Shown one piece after another: positions 8,981 through 19,600 of a DNA stretch of 64,000 nucleotides (position 1 is its first letter; each line of letters opens with the position of its first letter). This DNA comes from Cytophagales bacterium (GTDB lineage: Bacteria; Bacteroidota; Bacteroidia; Cytophagales; Cyclobacteriaceae): positions 1-64,000 of the forward strand of contig JAKSDQ010000260.1 in NCBI GenBank assembly GCA_022360015.1, written 5' to 3'. Both the position numbers and the translations under genes were made by a program. The notes beneath the pieces are model-generated. The model was not told where the DNA came from. It ran no database searches and saw only the letters and a program-made list of their open reading frames with translations.

Positions 8981-10045
8981 TCAGTATAAATGACTAATTC
9001 TTTTCAGGTCTATGGCCCTTTCACCATTTTCTGCCATTGCTTTTACAACATGTATCAGGTTTTTAAATCTGGGATCATTTGTATGTCCTTTTTTATATCG
9101 GGCATATATTTGCTGAACAATTCCGGCCACTTTAAAACATCCGAAAACGTAATAAAACAAGATATCGGCGGTCGCCGGTTTTCTTTTGCTTAAGTACAGG
9201 TCCACCACTGATTCCCGGTTGAGGTTACCAGGGAGCCAGGTGAGGTTAAATGGTTTGAGCAGGTCATTGTCGCCAGGTTCTGCCCAGTAGGCCAGCGTAG
9301 TGCCCAAATCCATGAGCGGGTCACCTACTGTGGCCATTTCCCAATCCAATACGGCGATGATTTCATCCATTTTGTCAGGATTCAGCACAATATTGTCATA
9401 CTTATAATCATTGTGTATGAATGAGGTCTGATAAGAATCCGGCATATTTTCGGGCATCCATTTTATGATTTTTTCTATAGATTTAATGCTATCTGTCCGG
9501 GCATTATGATAGCGATTGATCCATCCTTCAACCTGTCGCTGTACATATCCTTCCGGTTTACCCAAATCCACCAGCCCTGTATTATGAATATCCAGTTGAT
9601 GAAGCTCAACGAGATTGACAACAGAGGCCCTGGAGATAAGTTCCATCCAATCAGGCGTAAGTGTAATGTTTTCAGGCGGTTTATCCCTAAGTATTATCCC
9701 CTTAACACGCTCCATGATATAAAACGGGGCCCCGATTACATCATCATGGTCATAGTAAAACAAGGGGGCGGGTATTTTTTTGTAGGTTTGGTATAGCAGA
9801 TTGAGCACATCGAATTCCCTGCTCATGTCATGCGCGGATTTTATATTGGCACCAAAAGGGGGTCTTCTCAGCACATATTGCTTGTCTTTGGTTGATAATA
9901 AATAAGTAAGGTTAGAAAAGCCACCCGGAAATTGCAACACTTCCAAAATCTCTCCAAACGCCGGCCACTCTTCCTGTAAAAATTTATTTAATCTGTAAAG
10001 GTCGAGCTCCTCACCCAACCTGATCCTGATTGCTTCATCACTCAT
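8981..10045 (-). CDS. APH-fold phosphotransferase (LvaA / ACAD10-11 kinase type)
   Basis: Kinase of the aminoglycoside-phosphotransferase fold, 354 residues. Brenner's motif is FIHNDYKYDN (H211, D213, N218), and the metal-binding DFG equivalent is VLDWEMATVGDP (D234). The N-terminal lobe has GGFSNLTYLL and YVLRRPPFG. This subfamily is the one fused to, or encoded beside, acyl-CoA dehydrogenases: mammalian ACAD10/ACAD11 and LvaA of the Pseudomonas levulinate pathway, which phosphorylate 4-hydroxyacyl-CoA. Its location directly after an acyl-CoA dehydrogenase gene supports that role over antibiotic resistance. The function is inferred, not shown. Confidence 0.83.
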   Translation of the reverse strand: MSDEAIRIRLGEELDLYRLNKFLQEEWPAFGEILEVLQFPGGFSNLTYLLSTKDKQYVLRRPPFGANIKSAHDMSREFDVLNLLYQTYKKIPAPLFYYDHDDVIGAPFYIMERVKGIILRDKPPENITLTPDWMELISRASVVNLVELHQLDIHNTGLVDLGKPEGYVQRQVEGWINRYHNARTDSIKSIEKIIKWMPENMPDSYQTSFIHNDYKYDNIVLNPDKMDEIIAVLDWEMATVGDPLMDLGTTLAYWAEPGDNDLLKPFNLTWLPGNLNRESVVDLYLSKRKPATADILFYYVFGCFKVAGIVQQIYARYKKGHTNDPRFKNLIHVVKAMAENGERAIDLKRISHLY

Positions 10046-10099
10046 AACCGTGTTTTAAAATGGGATAATGATTATGTTTAAAACTGGAAAAACTCATGT

Positions 10100-11302
10100 T
10101 TATTTAGGTTTTAACCCATATCCTTTCAAAATAGACCGCGCTAGTGCACTTTTATGTACTTCATCGGGACCATCATAAATCCGGGCTCCCCGCTCATGCC
10201 GATACCAGAATGACAGTAATGTGTCATCTGTCATGCCCAGTGCGCCATGTGTTTGCAGTGCCCGGTCCAGCACCCGCATCAGGACATTGGCTACGTAAAA
10301 CTTAATTCCTGAAATATCATTTTTGGCTTCCCTGGAACCGAACCTGTCAATTTTTTCAGCCGCCGCCAGCACCAACATCCTTGAAGCGTCAATTTCCACC
10401 CGGCTTTCGGCAATCCAGTTTTGAATGGTTTGTTTATGGCCTAATTTTTCCTCATCGGACAAGGATCTGGTGGCAGCCCTGTGACACATCATATCGAATG
10501 CCCTCTCGCAGATGCCAACCCAACGCATACAGTGATGTATCCTGCCCGGGCCCAGCCTTTCCTGTGCCAGCTTAAATCCACTTCCCCGTGCACCTATCAG
10601 GTTACCGGCAGGTACACTGCAATTTTCATAAATGATTTCGGCATGACTATGGTATCCCTCTCCTGTTTCTCCCATGATAGGAATATTTCTTTTGAGGTGA
10701 AAACCCTCAGTATCGGTTGGTACCAGAACCATACTGGCGCGTTGATATGCCGTGGCGTCAGGATCGGTGATCGCCATAACAATAGCGAAAGAAGCGCCAT
10801 CAGCGGCAGTCGTAAACCACTTGTGCCCGTTTATGATTATTTTGTCTCCTTTAAATTCAGCCGTGGTCGCCATGCTCACAGGATTAGAGCCAGCAAATGA
10901 AGGTTCGGTCATCGAAAAACAACTGCGTATCCCGCCTTGCATGAGTGGCTCCAGGTATGCTTTTTTTATCGCTTCCGGGGCATGCTTGATCAATAATTCC
11001 ATATTGCCGATATCCGGTGCCTGGCAATTCAACACATAATGTCCGAAAGGAGTGCGGGCCAGTGTCTCGCTGATTGAAGCAAATTCCAATAAACTTAACC
11101 CCAACCCCCCATACGAACCGGGAAGGTGCGGTACAAATAATCCCCTTGATTTTGCCAGCGATCTTTTTTCCTGCAACACAACGGCCGCCTCATTGAATGG
11201 GATCTTCAAAAGCTCAGACTCCACTGGCATCATCTCCTTCTCTACAAACTCCTGAACGTCCTCCTGCAATTTCCTGATACGCTCCGATTGTCTATTTATC
11301 AT
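10100..11302 (-). CDS. Acyl-CoA dehydrogenase (ACAD11-like)
   Basis: FAD-dependent acyl-CoA dehydrogenase of 400 residues. Flavin and substrate signatures are CFSMTEPSFAGSNP (about residues 132-145) and IINGHKWFTTAADGA. The second signature is LQTHGALGMTDDT. The C-terminus reads IYDGPDEVH, where canonical short-chain enzymes have IYEGT.E. The ERLGPGRIHHCMRWVG segment resembles the ACAD10/11 clade. It lies 54 bases before the kinase gene and 181 bases after the SDR gene. It probably uses an electron-transfer flavoprotein, which is not encoded here. Confidence 0.9.
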   Translation of the reverse strand: MINRQSERIRKLQEDVQEFVEKEMMPVESELLKIPFNEAAVVLQEKRSLAKSRGLFVPHLPGSYGGLGLSLLEFASISETLARTPFGHYVLNCQAPDIGNMELLIKHAPEAIKKAYLEPLMQGGIRSCFSMTEPSFAGSNPVSMATTAEFKGDKIIINGHKWFTTAADGASFAIVMAITDPDATAYQRASMVLVPTDTEGFHLKRNIPIMGETGEGYHSHAEIIYENCSVPAGNLIGARGSGFKLAQERLGPGRIHHCMRWVGICERAFDMMCHRAATRSLSDEEKLGHKQTIQNWIAESRVEIDASRMLVLAAAEKIDRFGSREAKNDISGIKFYVANVLMRVLDRALQTHGALGMTDDTLLSFWYRHERGARIYDGPDEVHKSALARSILKGYGLKPK

Positions 11303-11483
11303 GCTAACTTAGCTAATTTTCACCTCCTAAACTCCCAATTCGCCGCCACTCGACTATTCCATCATGCCATTTCCCACCGGCCCACTTCTCTATGCTTCCA
11401 CCATTCCATCACCCCAACATAGCACTCATCCTTCCACTATCCGCCACGCCATCCATACCAACCACACCTAGCCCCAAAAAAAC
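11303..11483. other. Strand-asymmetric C-rich spacer inside the operon
   Basis: The plus strand here is rich in C and A and very poor in G (CCATTCCATCACC-type words), so the transcript from the minus strand would be G-rich. No hairpin terminator was seen, which is compatible with read-through from the SDR gene to the acyl-CoA dehydrogenase gene. Confidence 0.4.
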
Positions 11484-12251
11484 TCAAACACCATACCCCC
11501 CATCAGCCACAAAAACACTCCCTGTACAATAAGAAGATGCCTCCGAGGCTAAAAACAACGCCAAACCAGCCATTTCATCAGCTTCACCGGCTCTTTTCAT
11601 CGGAATTCTGGCCATAGCCTGCTTCATGATCTGCTCATTACCTGTCAGGGCTTCACTAAATTTGGTTTTTATTAAGCCCGGGCAAATCACATTACTTCTT
11701 ATGTTATACCCGGCCCATTCATTAGCCATTACCTTCGTTAGCATGATCAGTGCGGCTTTGCTGATACTGTACATGCCCAGTCCATGACCAGGTGAAAGTC
11801 CTTCGACACTACTGATATTTATGACCGATCCTCCACCCCGGGATTTCATGGAAGGCAGACATAATTTACTCAGCTCCAGGGGACCTTTCAGGTTTACATC
11901 CATGATTTTTTCATAAGCCAGGTGGTCTGCTTCCTCCAGGGGGCCAAAAACCGGATTGGTTGCGGCGTTATTGACGACGATGTCAATGCCACCAAAATGC
12001 GAAATGGTTTGGCTGACAAGATTTTCCAAATCCTCGGGCTTTCCGGTGTTGGCTGCAACGGGGATAGCTTCGACATTTTCATTGGAAAGTCGATGGACAA
12101 CCTCCTGTATCGCCGTTGCTTTCCTGCTTGAAATTACAACCTTCGCCCCGTAAACACCCAATAATTTAGCAATTGAAAGACCAATTCCCTTGCTGGATCC
12201 TGTGATAACAGCTACCTTGCCATCCAGATCGAATGTTTTGTCTTCTTTCAT
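11484..12251 (-). CDS. SDR-family oxidoreductase
   Basis: Short-chain dehydrogenase/reductase of 255 residues. The NAD(P)-binding motif is TGSSKGIG (17-24), the structural motif is NNAA (94-97), and the catalytic residues are S147, Y161 and K165 (MYSISKAA). The C-terminus, FVADGGYGV, is typical of classical SDRs. It is the first gene of the minus-strand operon, so it probably acts on the same acyl-CoA or hydroxyacid intermediates. The levulinate operon of Pseudomonas also carries an SDR (LvaD). Which carbonyl or alcohol it handles cannot be read from the sequence. Confidence 0.88.
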   Translation of the reverse strand: MKEDKTFDLDGKVAVITGSSKGIGLSIAKLLGVYGAKVVISSRKATAIQEVVHRLSNENVEAIPVAANTGKPEDLENLVSQTISHFGGIDIVVNNAATNPVFGPLEEADHLAYEKIMDVNLKGPLELSKLCLPSMKSRGGGSVINISSVEGLSPGHGLGMYSISKAALIMLTKVMANEWAGYNIRSNVICPGLIKTKFSEALTGNEQIMKQAMARIPMKRAGEADEMAGLALFLASEASSYCTGSVFVADGGYGV

Positions 12252-12464
12252 ATTGGAATATTGAAGTTTAAATATAGGTATTTCGATTTCAAATTATGAA
12301 AAATGTTAAAGTTGTTTGAAAGTTGTTTTTTTTACCGGGAAAATATATTAAGTTAATGGAGATATGTTATTTAATTGGTGAATTATTATATCGATTCCGA
12401 AAGCTTCATAGGGGTAACTAAAAACTTATTTTTTAAATTTGATGGTTAATCACTGTTTAACTCG

Positions 12465-14864
12465 ATGATCCATGAAATGCTAATCATAGAGGACAATGAT
12501 ATAACTCGTAAACTTTTGAAGGAAGGTTTAAAAGGAGCCGGTAAATCCTATCACCCGACAGCTGTTGGTTCCTACAAGGAGGCGAAAGAAAAGATGGAGA
12601 AAAATTCCTACGATGTTATTATTACCGATCATTATCTGGGTGATCATGATGGGTTTGACATATTAAAAATTGCCGGTAACATCCCCGTCATATTTGTTAC
12701 CGGACATGAGGAGGTAGCAGTGGCTGTAAAAGCCATGAAACTGGGTGCTTATGATTTTATTCTAAAAGATGAAAAAAGGAATTTTCTTACAATTTTGCCT
12801 TTGATAGTCGAAAAGGCACTTCAAAGTAATACCGACCAGAAGCTTTTAAAAACTACTGAATTCAGATATAAAAATCTGTTTGAAAATACCAATGATTTAA
12901 TTCAATGTGTGGATGAAAGCGGACAGTTTATTTATGTAAACCCCGCCTGGCTGTCGACCTTGTCCTATACGGAGGATAATGTTAAATCACTTCACTTTCA
13001 GGACATAATCCATCCGGATTACTTGAAGTACATAAAAACCAATTTAAGTCAATTAAATAAGGGAAAGGATGTGGTCCATGTAGAGCTGAAGCTATCGGGC
13101 AAACATGGCGAAGAAATTTTTGTTGAAGGCAATATTCACAACGATTATACTGCCGATAAGACCAGGAATCAGCGGGCTATCTTTCGGAACATCACCGAAA
13201 AAAAACTCAATCAGCAAAAACTGGAGAAAAGTGAAAAATTATACAGGCTGTTGGTGGAGGAATCATCGGAAATATTTTATGAGACCGACATTCATGGAAA
13301 TTTTACTTTTATCAATGATGTTGCCGTCGACATGATTGGCTTTACACGCCGGGAGCTCATTGGCAAGCCTTTTCATGCACTGATCAATGAAGAGTACACC
13401 ACTGATGTCCTTGCATTTTATCAGGATCAGTTTGAGAAAAGGCTGCAAAGTACCTATATGGAATTCCCGGTTGAAACTAAAAAAGGAGACACCGTTTGGG
13501 TAGGCCAGAATGTACGACTTTTATTTGAGGATGGTGACAGTCATTTAATAAAGGGTTTTTCCGCAGTGGCCAGAAACATTACAGCGCGGAAAAAATACGA
13601 GCTTGAGCTTGAAAGACTATCCCTGGTGGTTAGCAGTACGGATAACTATGTAATGATTACCAACAAAAATGACACGGTGGAATGGGTAAACCAGGCGTTT
13701 TCCAACATTACCGGTTATGACCTGGATGAGGTCATACATAAAAAACCGGAGTCATTTTTAAGGGGCCCCAAGACTGATAAGAATAACGCCAGAAAACTGA
13801 ATGATACGGTCAAGGTACATGGCAAACCTTATGTCGGTGAGCTTTTAAACTATACCAAGACAGGGGAGGAGATATGGTTATCAATGACGGTAACACCAAT
13901 TTTTGATGCCGCCGGTTTTATCAGCAACTATGTGACCATTGGTAATGACATTAGTGAAAAAAAACTGACTGAGAAAAAAATAAATGAGCAAAATAAAAAG
14001 CTTGAAGAGAAAAATAATCAGATCAGGGAAACCAAGATCCAACTGGAGGAAAGCAATAAAAAGCTGAAATCCATCAACAATCATTTGGAAGAACTGGTTA
14101 ACCAAAGAACAAAATCGCTACAAACGACCAACGAAAAACTTCTGGATGCCAACAAGGAACTCGATTTGTACGTTTACCGGGCCTCACACGACTTGCGTGG
14201 TCCCCTGGCCAGTTTATTGGGGCTGGCAAAAATCGCTCTATTAGAAAGTAATGAACCTGTGGCCAGGGCGTATTTTAACAGGATAGAAGACAGTACGCTT
14301 AACCTGGAGAATATATTAAGAAAATTGCTTTCGGTCAGTAAAATCAGAAAACATGTGATCAAATATGAGTCGCTGGAAGTTGAAAAACTGGTTTTGGAAA
14401 TCAATCGATCCTACAAGAATTTTATTGAAGCTGCCAATGTTTCGATTACTTTTAATTACGGGCAGGGTGCTAAAATCTTCTCAGATCATTATTTGTTGAC
14501 GATAATTTTACAGAATTTGATTGAAAATGCGATTTATTTCCGGAATGAATATCCTGAATTTAAATCTCAGATAAGGGTGTCGTTTGATGATGAGGAGCAC
14601 CGGCAAGTCATAGAGGTCTGGGACAATGGTATTGGCATCGATGAAATATACCACGAAAAGATATTCGACATGTTTTTCCGTGTTTCTGAAAAATCGAAGG
14701 GCAATGGTTTGGGGTTATTTATTGTGAACCTGGCCCTTGCAAAATTGGATGGGAGTATCACTGTGGAGAGCGAGCCTTACAATTCTACCTGTTTCAGGGC
14801 CACACTGCCATTGGTTAAGGGCGCGGGTGGAGGAAAATTTCAATATGAAGGAATTAAAAAATAA
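12465..14864 (+). CDS. REC-PAS-PAS-PAS histidine kinase
   Basis: Cytoplasmic sensor kinase of 799 residues with no membrane segment. An N-terminal receiver has the acidic pair E9/D10, phosphoacceptor D55 and switch/lysine T79/K101. Three PAS domains follow at roughly residues 135-250, 262-375 and 383-500 (for example FIYVNPAWLSTLSY and VEWVNQAFSNITGYDLDE). A coiled coil at about 500-560 leads into a HisKA domain with H575 (YRASHDLRGPLASL). The HATPase domain has N (NLIENAIYF), G1 (DNGIGID) and G2 (GNGLGLFIV) boxes. A receiver at the N-terminus suggests input from another kinase. The next gene starts 42 bases after it. Confidence 0.93.
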   Translation: MIHEMLIIEDNDITRKLLKEGLKGAGKSYHPTAVGSYKEAKEKMEKNSYDVIITDHYLGDHDGFDILKIAGNIPVIFVTGHEEVAVAVKAMKLGAYDFILKDEKRNFLTILPLIVEKALQSNTDQKLLKTTEFRYKNLFENTNDLIQCVDESGQFIYVNPAWLSTLSYTEDNVKSLHFQDIIHPDYLKYIKTNLSQLNKGKDVVHVELKLSGKHGEEIFVEGNIHNDYTADKTRNQRAIFRNITEKKLNQQKLEKSEKLYRLLVEESSEIFYETDIHGNFTFINDVAVDMIGFTRRELIGKPFHALINEEYTTDVLAFYQDQFEKRLQSTYMEFPVETKKGDTVWVGQNVRLLFEDGDSHLIKGFSAVARNITARKKYELELERLSLVVSSTDNYVMITNKNDTVEWVNQAFSNITGYDLDEVIHKKPESFLRGPKTDKNNARKLNDTVKVHGKPYVGELLNYTKTGEEIWLSMTVTPIFDAAGFISNYVTIGNDISEKKLTEKKINEQNKKLEEKNNQIRETKIQLEESNKKLKSINNHLEELVNQRTKSLQTTNEKLLDANKELDLYVYRASHDLRGPLASLLGLAKIALLESNEPVARAYFNRIEDSTLNLENILRKLLSVSKIRKHVIKYESLEVEKLVLEINRSYKNFIEAANVSITFNYGQGAKIFSDHYLLTIILQNLIENAIYFRNEYPEFKSQIRVSFDDEEHRQVIEVWDNGIGIDEIYHEKIFDMFFRVSEKSKGNGLGLFIVNLALAKLDGSITVESEPYNSTCFRATLPLVKGAGGGKFQYEGIKK

Positions 14865-14906
14865 TTCGGTAAAATAAGGTAGAAAAGGAAAATTAAAGAC
14901 CAGAAT

Positions 14907-16526
14907 GTGATTTTGCAGGGTTTACGGAGATACGGAAATTTTTTATATCATCCTATACGGCATGTTTTTTTACCGGTAGTAGTATTGCTCGCAGTCAGTT
15001 GCCATGATCGACAAGATAAGGAGAATGTGGGCAAATCACCTCAGGAGGCAGGTGAAAGACTGGCAAGACTGCATTGCGGGGGGTGCCATATTTTTCCTGA
15101 ACCCGCCTTGCTTGAAAAGCAGCTATGGAAAGATAGGGTTTTGCCGGCTATGGCCCACAGGCTGGGGGTGGGGGATTCTACGGACCATCCCCTCATGAAG
15201 ATACCTTATTATGAGCGATACGCCGTCGAACAGGCCAACCTATTTCCCCAAAACTCCCTTTTAAGCACCGAAGACTGGGAAAAAATTGTCAACTATTATC
15301 ACAACTCCTCTCCTGAAAAGATATTGCCCGGTCCTGACACCGCCTCACTGGCACCCCTCGAGTTATTTGAACCCAGGCCTAAACCCAGGGACTCCGTAAA
15401 CCTGCCGCTTACCACGTTAGTTCATATAGATACTGTTCACCGGCAACTGATCATTGGTAACCGTTACAATAACATTACCATCAACAGTCCGGAAGGAGTA
15501 CAACTGGATCAACGGCCTTTGAGTAGCCCGCCGGTCGACTGCCAGGTCATCGGTGATACATTGTTATATGTATTGTCAATAGGCATCATGGACCCAAACG
15601 ACAGGGATCTGGGTACACTTGAAAGCATTGGCTATCAAAAGGGCAGGTGGAATCGTAAACAACAGCGGGTCCTTGGTAAATATCTTAAAAGACCGGTAAA
15701 CTTTTTGTTATCGGATTTCGACAAAGACGGTCGGACGGATGTATTTATGTGCAACTTCGGGCATTACACCGGTTCATTCACTTTGTTTGAAAAAACAAAC
15801 TCGGGCGCTTTTAAGGCAAGGCAGTTACTGGATAATAATCCAGGGGCCAGAAAAGCAGAAGGTGTGGATTTAAATGGTGATGGATGGGAGGATATCGTTG
15901 TTTTGATGACCCAGGGTGATGAGGCCATTACCGCCTACATAAATAAACAAGGCAAGGGGTTTGAGCAACGGATACTCATGAGATTTCCACCGGTTTATGG
16001 CTCAAGTTATTTTGAGTTGACAGACTGGGACCATGATCATGATTTGGATATCATTTATACCAATGGGGACAATGCCGATTATTCTTTCAGTTTGAAAAAT
16101 TACCACGGTGTACGATGTTTCATTAACCAGGGGGATTTGGAATTTGAGGAATTGTTTTTTGTACCTATTTACGGGGCTACTAAATCGTTGACCGAAGATT
16201 TTGATAAAGATGGCGATATGGATATAGCCGTTATCTCTTATTTTGCAGACTTTGAAAATACCCCCGAAAAAGGCTTTGTTTACCTGGAAAACACCGGGCA
16301 AAGCCGTTTTGTTCAGCGTACTTTTGAAGGCTCGGATCTTGGCAGGTGGCTCACAATGGACAAAGGAGATGTCGATGGTGACGGAGATGTGGATTTATTA
16401 CTCGGATCATTTGTTTACAATGCTACGCCAGTTCCAAAGTCCATACAAAAAACCTGGATCAATCATGGAGTGGAATTTATTCTCCTGCTTAATTCACTTG
16501 AAACCAAAGAAGTCCCTATGCCATGA
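14907..16526 (+). CDS. Lipoprotein with haem c motif and FG-GAP repeats
   Basis: About 539 residues, exported as a likely lipoprotein (VVVLLAVSC, lipid cysteine C32). Immediately after this lies one c-type haem site CGGCH (C57, C60, H61) in a cytochrome-like region. The rest carries FG-GAP/VCBS calcium-binding repeats with Dx(D/N)xDGxxD patterns (DFDKDGRTDV, DLNGDGWEDI, DFDKDGDMDI, DVDGDGDVDL). These form a beta-propeller at the cell surface. The only in-frame start near the export signal is GTG at 14907. It sits between two regulators and may be the surface partner of the hybrid regulator downstream. Its substrate is unknown. Confidence 0.82.
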   Translation: MILQGLRRYGNFLYHPIRHVFLPVVVLLAVSCHDRQDKENVGKSPQEAGERLARLHCGGCHIFPEPALLEKQLWKDRVLPAMAHRLGVGDSTDHPLMKIPYYERYAVEQANLFPQNSLLSTEDWEKIVNYYHNSSPEKILPGPDTASLAPLELFEPRPKPRDSVNLPLTTLVHIDTVHRQLIIGNRYNNITINSPEGVQLDQRPLSSPPVDCQVIGDTLLYVLSIGIMDPNDRDLGTLESIGYQKGRWNRKQQRVLGKYLKRPVNFLLSDFDKDGRTDVFMCNFGHYTGSFTLFEKTNSGAFKARQLLDNNPGARKAEGVDLNGDGWEDIVVLMTQGDEAITAYINKQGKGFEQRILMRFPPVYGSSYFELTDWDHDHDLDIIYTNGDNADYSFSLKNYHGVRCFINQGDLEFEELFFVPIYGATKSLTEDFDKDGDMDIAVISYFADFENTPEKGFVYLENTGQSRFVQRTFEGSDLGRWLTMDKGDVDGDGDVDLLLGSFVYNATPVPKSIQKTWINHGVEFILLLNSLETKEVPMP

Positions 16527-16617
16527 CAGACCGGTTAAAATTGGCAAAGAAATAGCTGACTGATAGCTTAGTTTTTAGCACATAAATGGTTAAATTACAG
16601 ATTAATGTTTTCCTCAA

Positions 16618-19600
16618 ATGTTTAAAACTAAGCTGTTACTTTTTATTCTTTTCATACCTTTTCTGCCAGCCTATCCGTGTATTGGAAGGCAACTTCCGGA
16701 TAAAAAGATAAATTTTAAACATATTACCAAAGGCCTTTCCAACAGCACCATTACCTGCATTTACCAGGATAAATATGGCTATATGTGGATTGGCACCAGA
16801 AATGGGTTAAATCGCTATGACGGTGTGTCAACCAGGGTTTATGAAAATATTTTTAACGATACTACCAGTCTGAGCGACAACTATGTGACGTGTATTTATG
16901 AAGATAAAAAAAGCAATCTGTGGGTCGGTACTAGTTTTGGCGGTTTAAATCTTTTGTCAAGAGACCGGGACACATTTACAAGATACAAGGCAAACAACAG
17001 GCCCGGTGACATTAGTGACAATGCGATATCCGGTATTATCGAGGACCGTGACGGTAATTTGTGGGTGGCTACCTTAAATGAGGGGATCAACCTGTTTTTG
17101 GGAGAAGGTAAAGGTTTCAAAAGTTACAAATACAATAAGGATGATCCCTTCAGTCTAAGCTTTAATACTGTCTCGGTATTGTTTGAAGACTCCGAAGGAA
17201 ATCTATGGATAGGCACAGAAGGGGGAGGCTTGAATCTGTTTGATAGAGACAACGACAAATTCATACGTTTTGAACACCATGGCAATGCCCCCGGAAGCAT
17301 TAGCAGCAATATCATTACCGACATCCATCAAAATAATAAGGGAAAAATATGGGTAGGTACAAGGGACAAAGGTGTTAATTTGTTGTACAAGAACTACAAT
17401 GGCGATTACAGGTTTAAATGGTTTGTCCACAGGGAAAACAGCCAAAACAGTATTTCACACAATACTGTTTTATCACTTTGGGAAGATGTTCAGGGAAAGC
17501 TTTGGATAGGCACTGAAAACGGTGGATTAAATTGCTACGATCCTATTACCCAAACATTCGATCATTACTACTATGATCCCAATGATAAAAACAGCATTAG
17601 CAACAATTCCATATGGTCGATTTATGAAGACATGTCAGGGATGCTGTGGATAGGAACTTATAACCAGGGTTTAAACGTCGTTGACATATATAGTGATCGC
17701 TTCAAACATTATGGGGTTAATGTATTTGACCGTGTTTCTGTTAACAACGGTAACGTTACCTGCATTTACGAAGACGATTTGGGTAATCTGTGGATTGGCA
17801 CCGATGGTGGCGGCCTGAATTTTTATGATGTCAATACAAATAGGTTCACCTATTATCGACATGACCCCAACGACAAAAACAGTATTGGCGCGGATGCGGT
17901 GATAGGCATTTTTGAAGATTCGAAGCAAAACTTATGGATAGGTACATTCAACGGTGGGCTGAACCTTTTTGACCGAGACACCAAAACTTTCAAGCGATAT
18001 AAGCATAACGAGCTGGATTCAACCTCAATAGGCAGTAACAACATTTATAGCATATTGGAAGATCGCAAAGGAAGACTATGGGTCACCACTTACAGTAATA
18101 GCCTTGATCTTTACAATCCTGCTACGGACTCTTTCCGCCACTTAAAATTTGGTCTCGACGAGGTAGTCGACACCAGGAATGTATATGCCCTGAAGATTTT
18201 TGAGGACAGTAAAGGTTATCTTTGGTTATGCACGGAGACGGGTTTGATTAAACTTGAAATTGATAGCAGGTTAAATGTAAAATCCGTAAAATATGAATAT
18301 AACGAAAAAGACGCCTATGGCTTAAGCAACAATCTGATTCATACGATTTTTGAAGACAGCCATCAGAATCTGTGGATTGGTACGGGCAGTGGGTTGAATT
18401 TGCATGACCGTACTTCTGACACTTTTAGCACATTCCGGACTGAAGATGGCCTTCCGAGCAACGTGATTTATGGAATACTGGAGGATGACAACGGTAATTT
18501 ATGGATTAGTACCACTTCGGGAATTTCGAAGTTTAATATTGATAAAAAAACCTTCCGGAACTACGATGAACTGGACGGCTTACAATCCAACGAATTCCTG
18601 AGAGGCTCCTGCTTCAAAAGCAACAGCGGGAAGTTTTACTTTGGAGGAATTAATGGTTTCAATGTATTTCACCCGGACAAAGTAAAGGACAACCCATTTA
18701 TCCCTCCGGTCTACATTGTGGGTTTGTCTATTGACAATGAGGAAGTTACAGTAAAAACAGAAAATTCTCCCCTGAGCGGATACATCGCTGAAACCGAGGC
18801 GATCACCCTGGCACATGATCAATCCACATTTAGCCTGAGTTTTGCAGCTTTAAATTACTCGCAAGCCAGCAAGAACAGATACCGCTACAAGTTGAAAGGG
18901 TACGAAAGCCATTGGCACGAAACAATAAACATAAGAACCGCCCATTACAGTAAAATTCCTCCGGGCGATTATACCTTTTGGTTGCAGGGTTCGAACAACG
19001 ATGGCCTGTGGAATGAACAGGCGGCCTCTATCAGGATTACCGTATTACCTCCTGTCTGGAAAACCTGGTGGGCTATGAGTATTTATGTGTTATTTATTGC
19101 AGGCATCATTTGGATGCTCTACAGAAACATTATCAACCGGGAGCGATTAAAAAGCAACCTGCGACTGGAAAGAAGTAACCGTGAGCACTCCGAAAAGCTG
19201 TACCGGTCCAAAATTCAGTTTTTCACCAACCTGTCGCACGAGTTACGTACGCCCCTCACACTGATCATAGGTCCATTGGAAAAATTGATTTCAATGCACG
19301 AAGGCAGCAGGTTTTTGAGAGAGCAACTGTACATTATTAACCAAAATGCCTACAGGTTGTTAAGATTGGTCAATCAATTGCTGGATTTTCGAAAAGCCGA
19401 GTCCGGCAATTTAAAGCTTAAGGTAGCTAAGGGAAATATTATCAAGTTTATCCGGGAAATCATTCTGTCATTCCAGGGTTATGCTTCGCAAAAACAAATT
19501 GAACTGAAATTCAGCAGCAGCCTGGATGATATCCGGGTTTATTTTGACCGTGACCAAATGGAAAAAGTAATTTTCAATCTTCTTTCCAACGCTTTGAAAT

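Noticed and set aside
8981..10045. Aminoglycoside-resistance gene
   Set aside because: The fold is shared, but the context and subfamily motifs point to acyl-CoA metabolism.
16740..18600. Repeated DNA within the hybrid regulator gene
   Set aside because: These are the degenerate NLWIGT blades of the Reg_prop propellers, not a nucleotide repeat or CRISPR.
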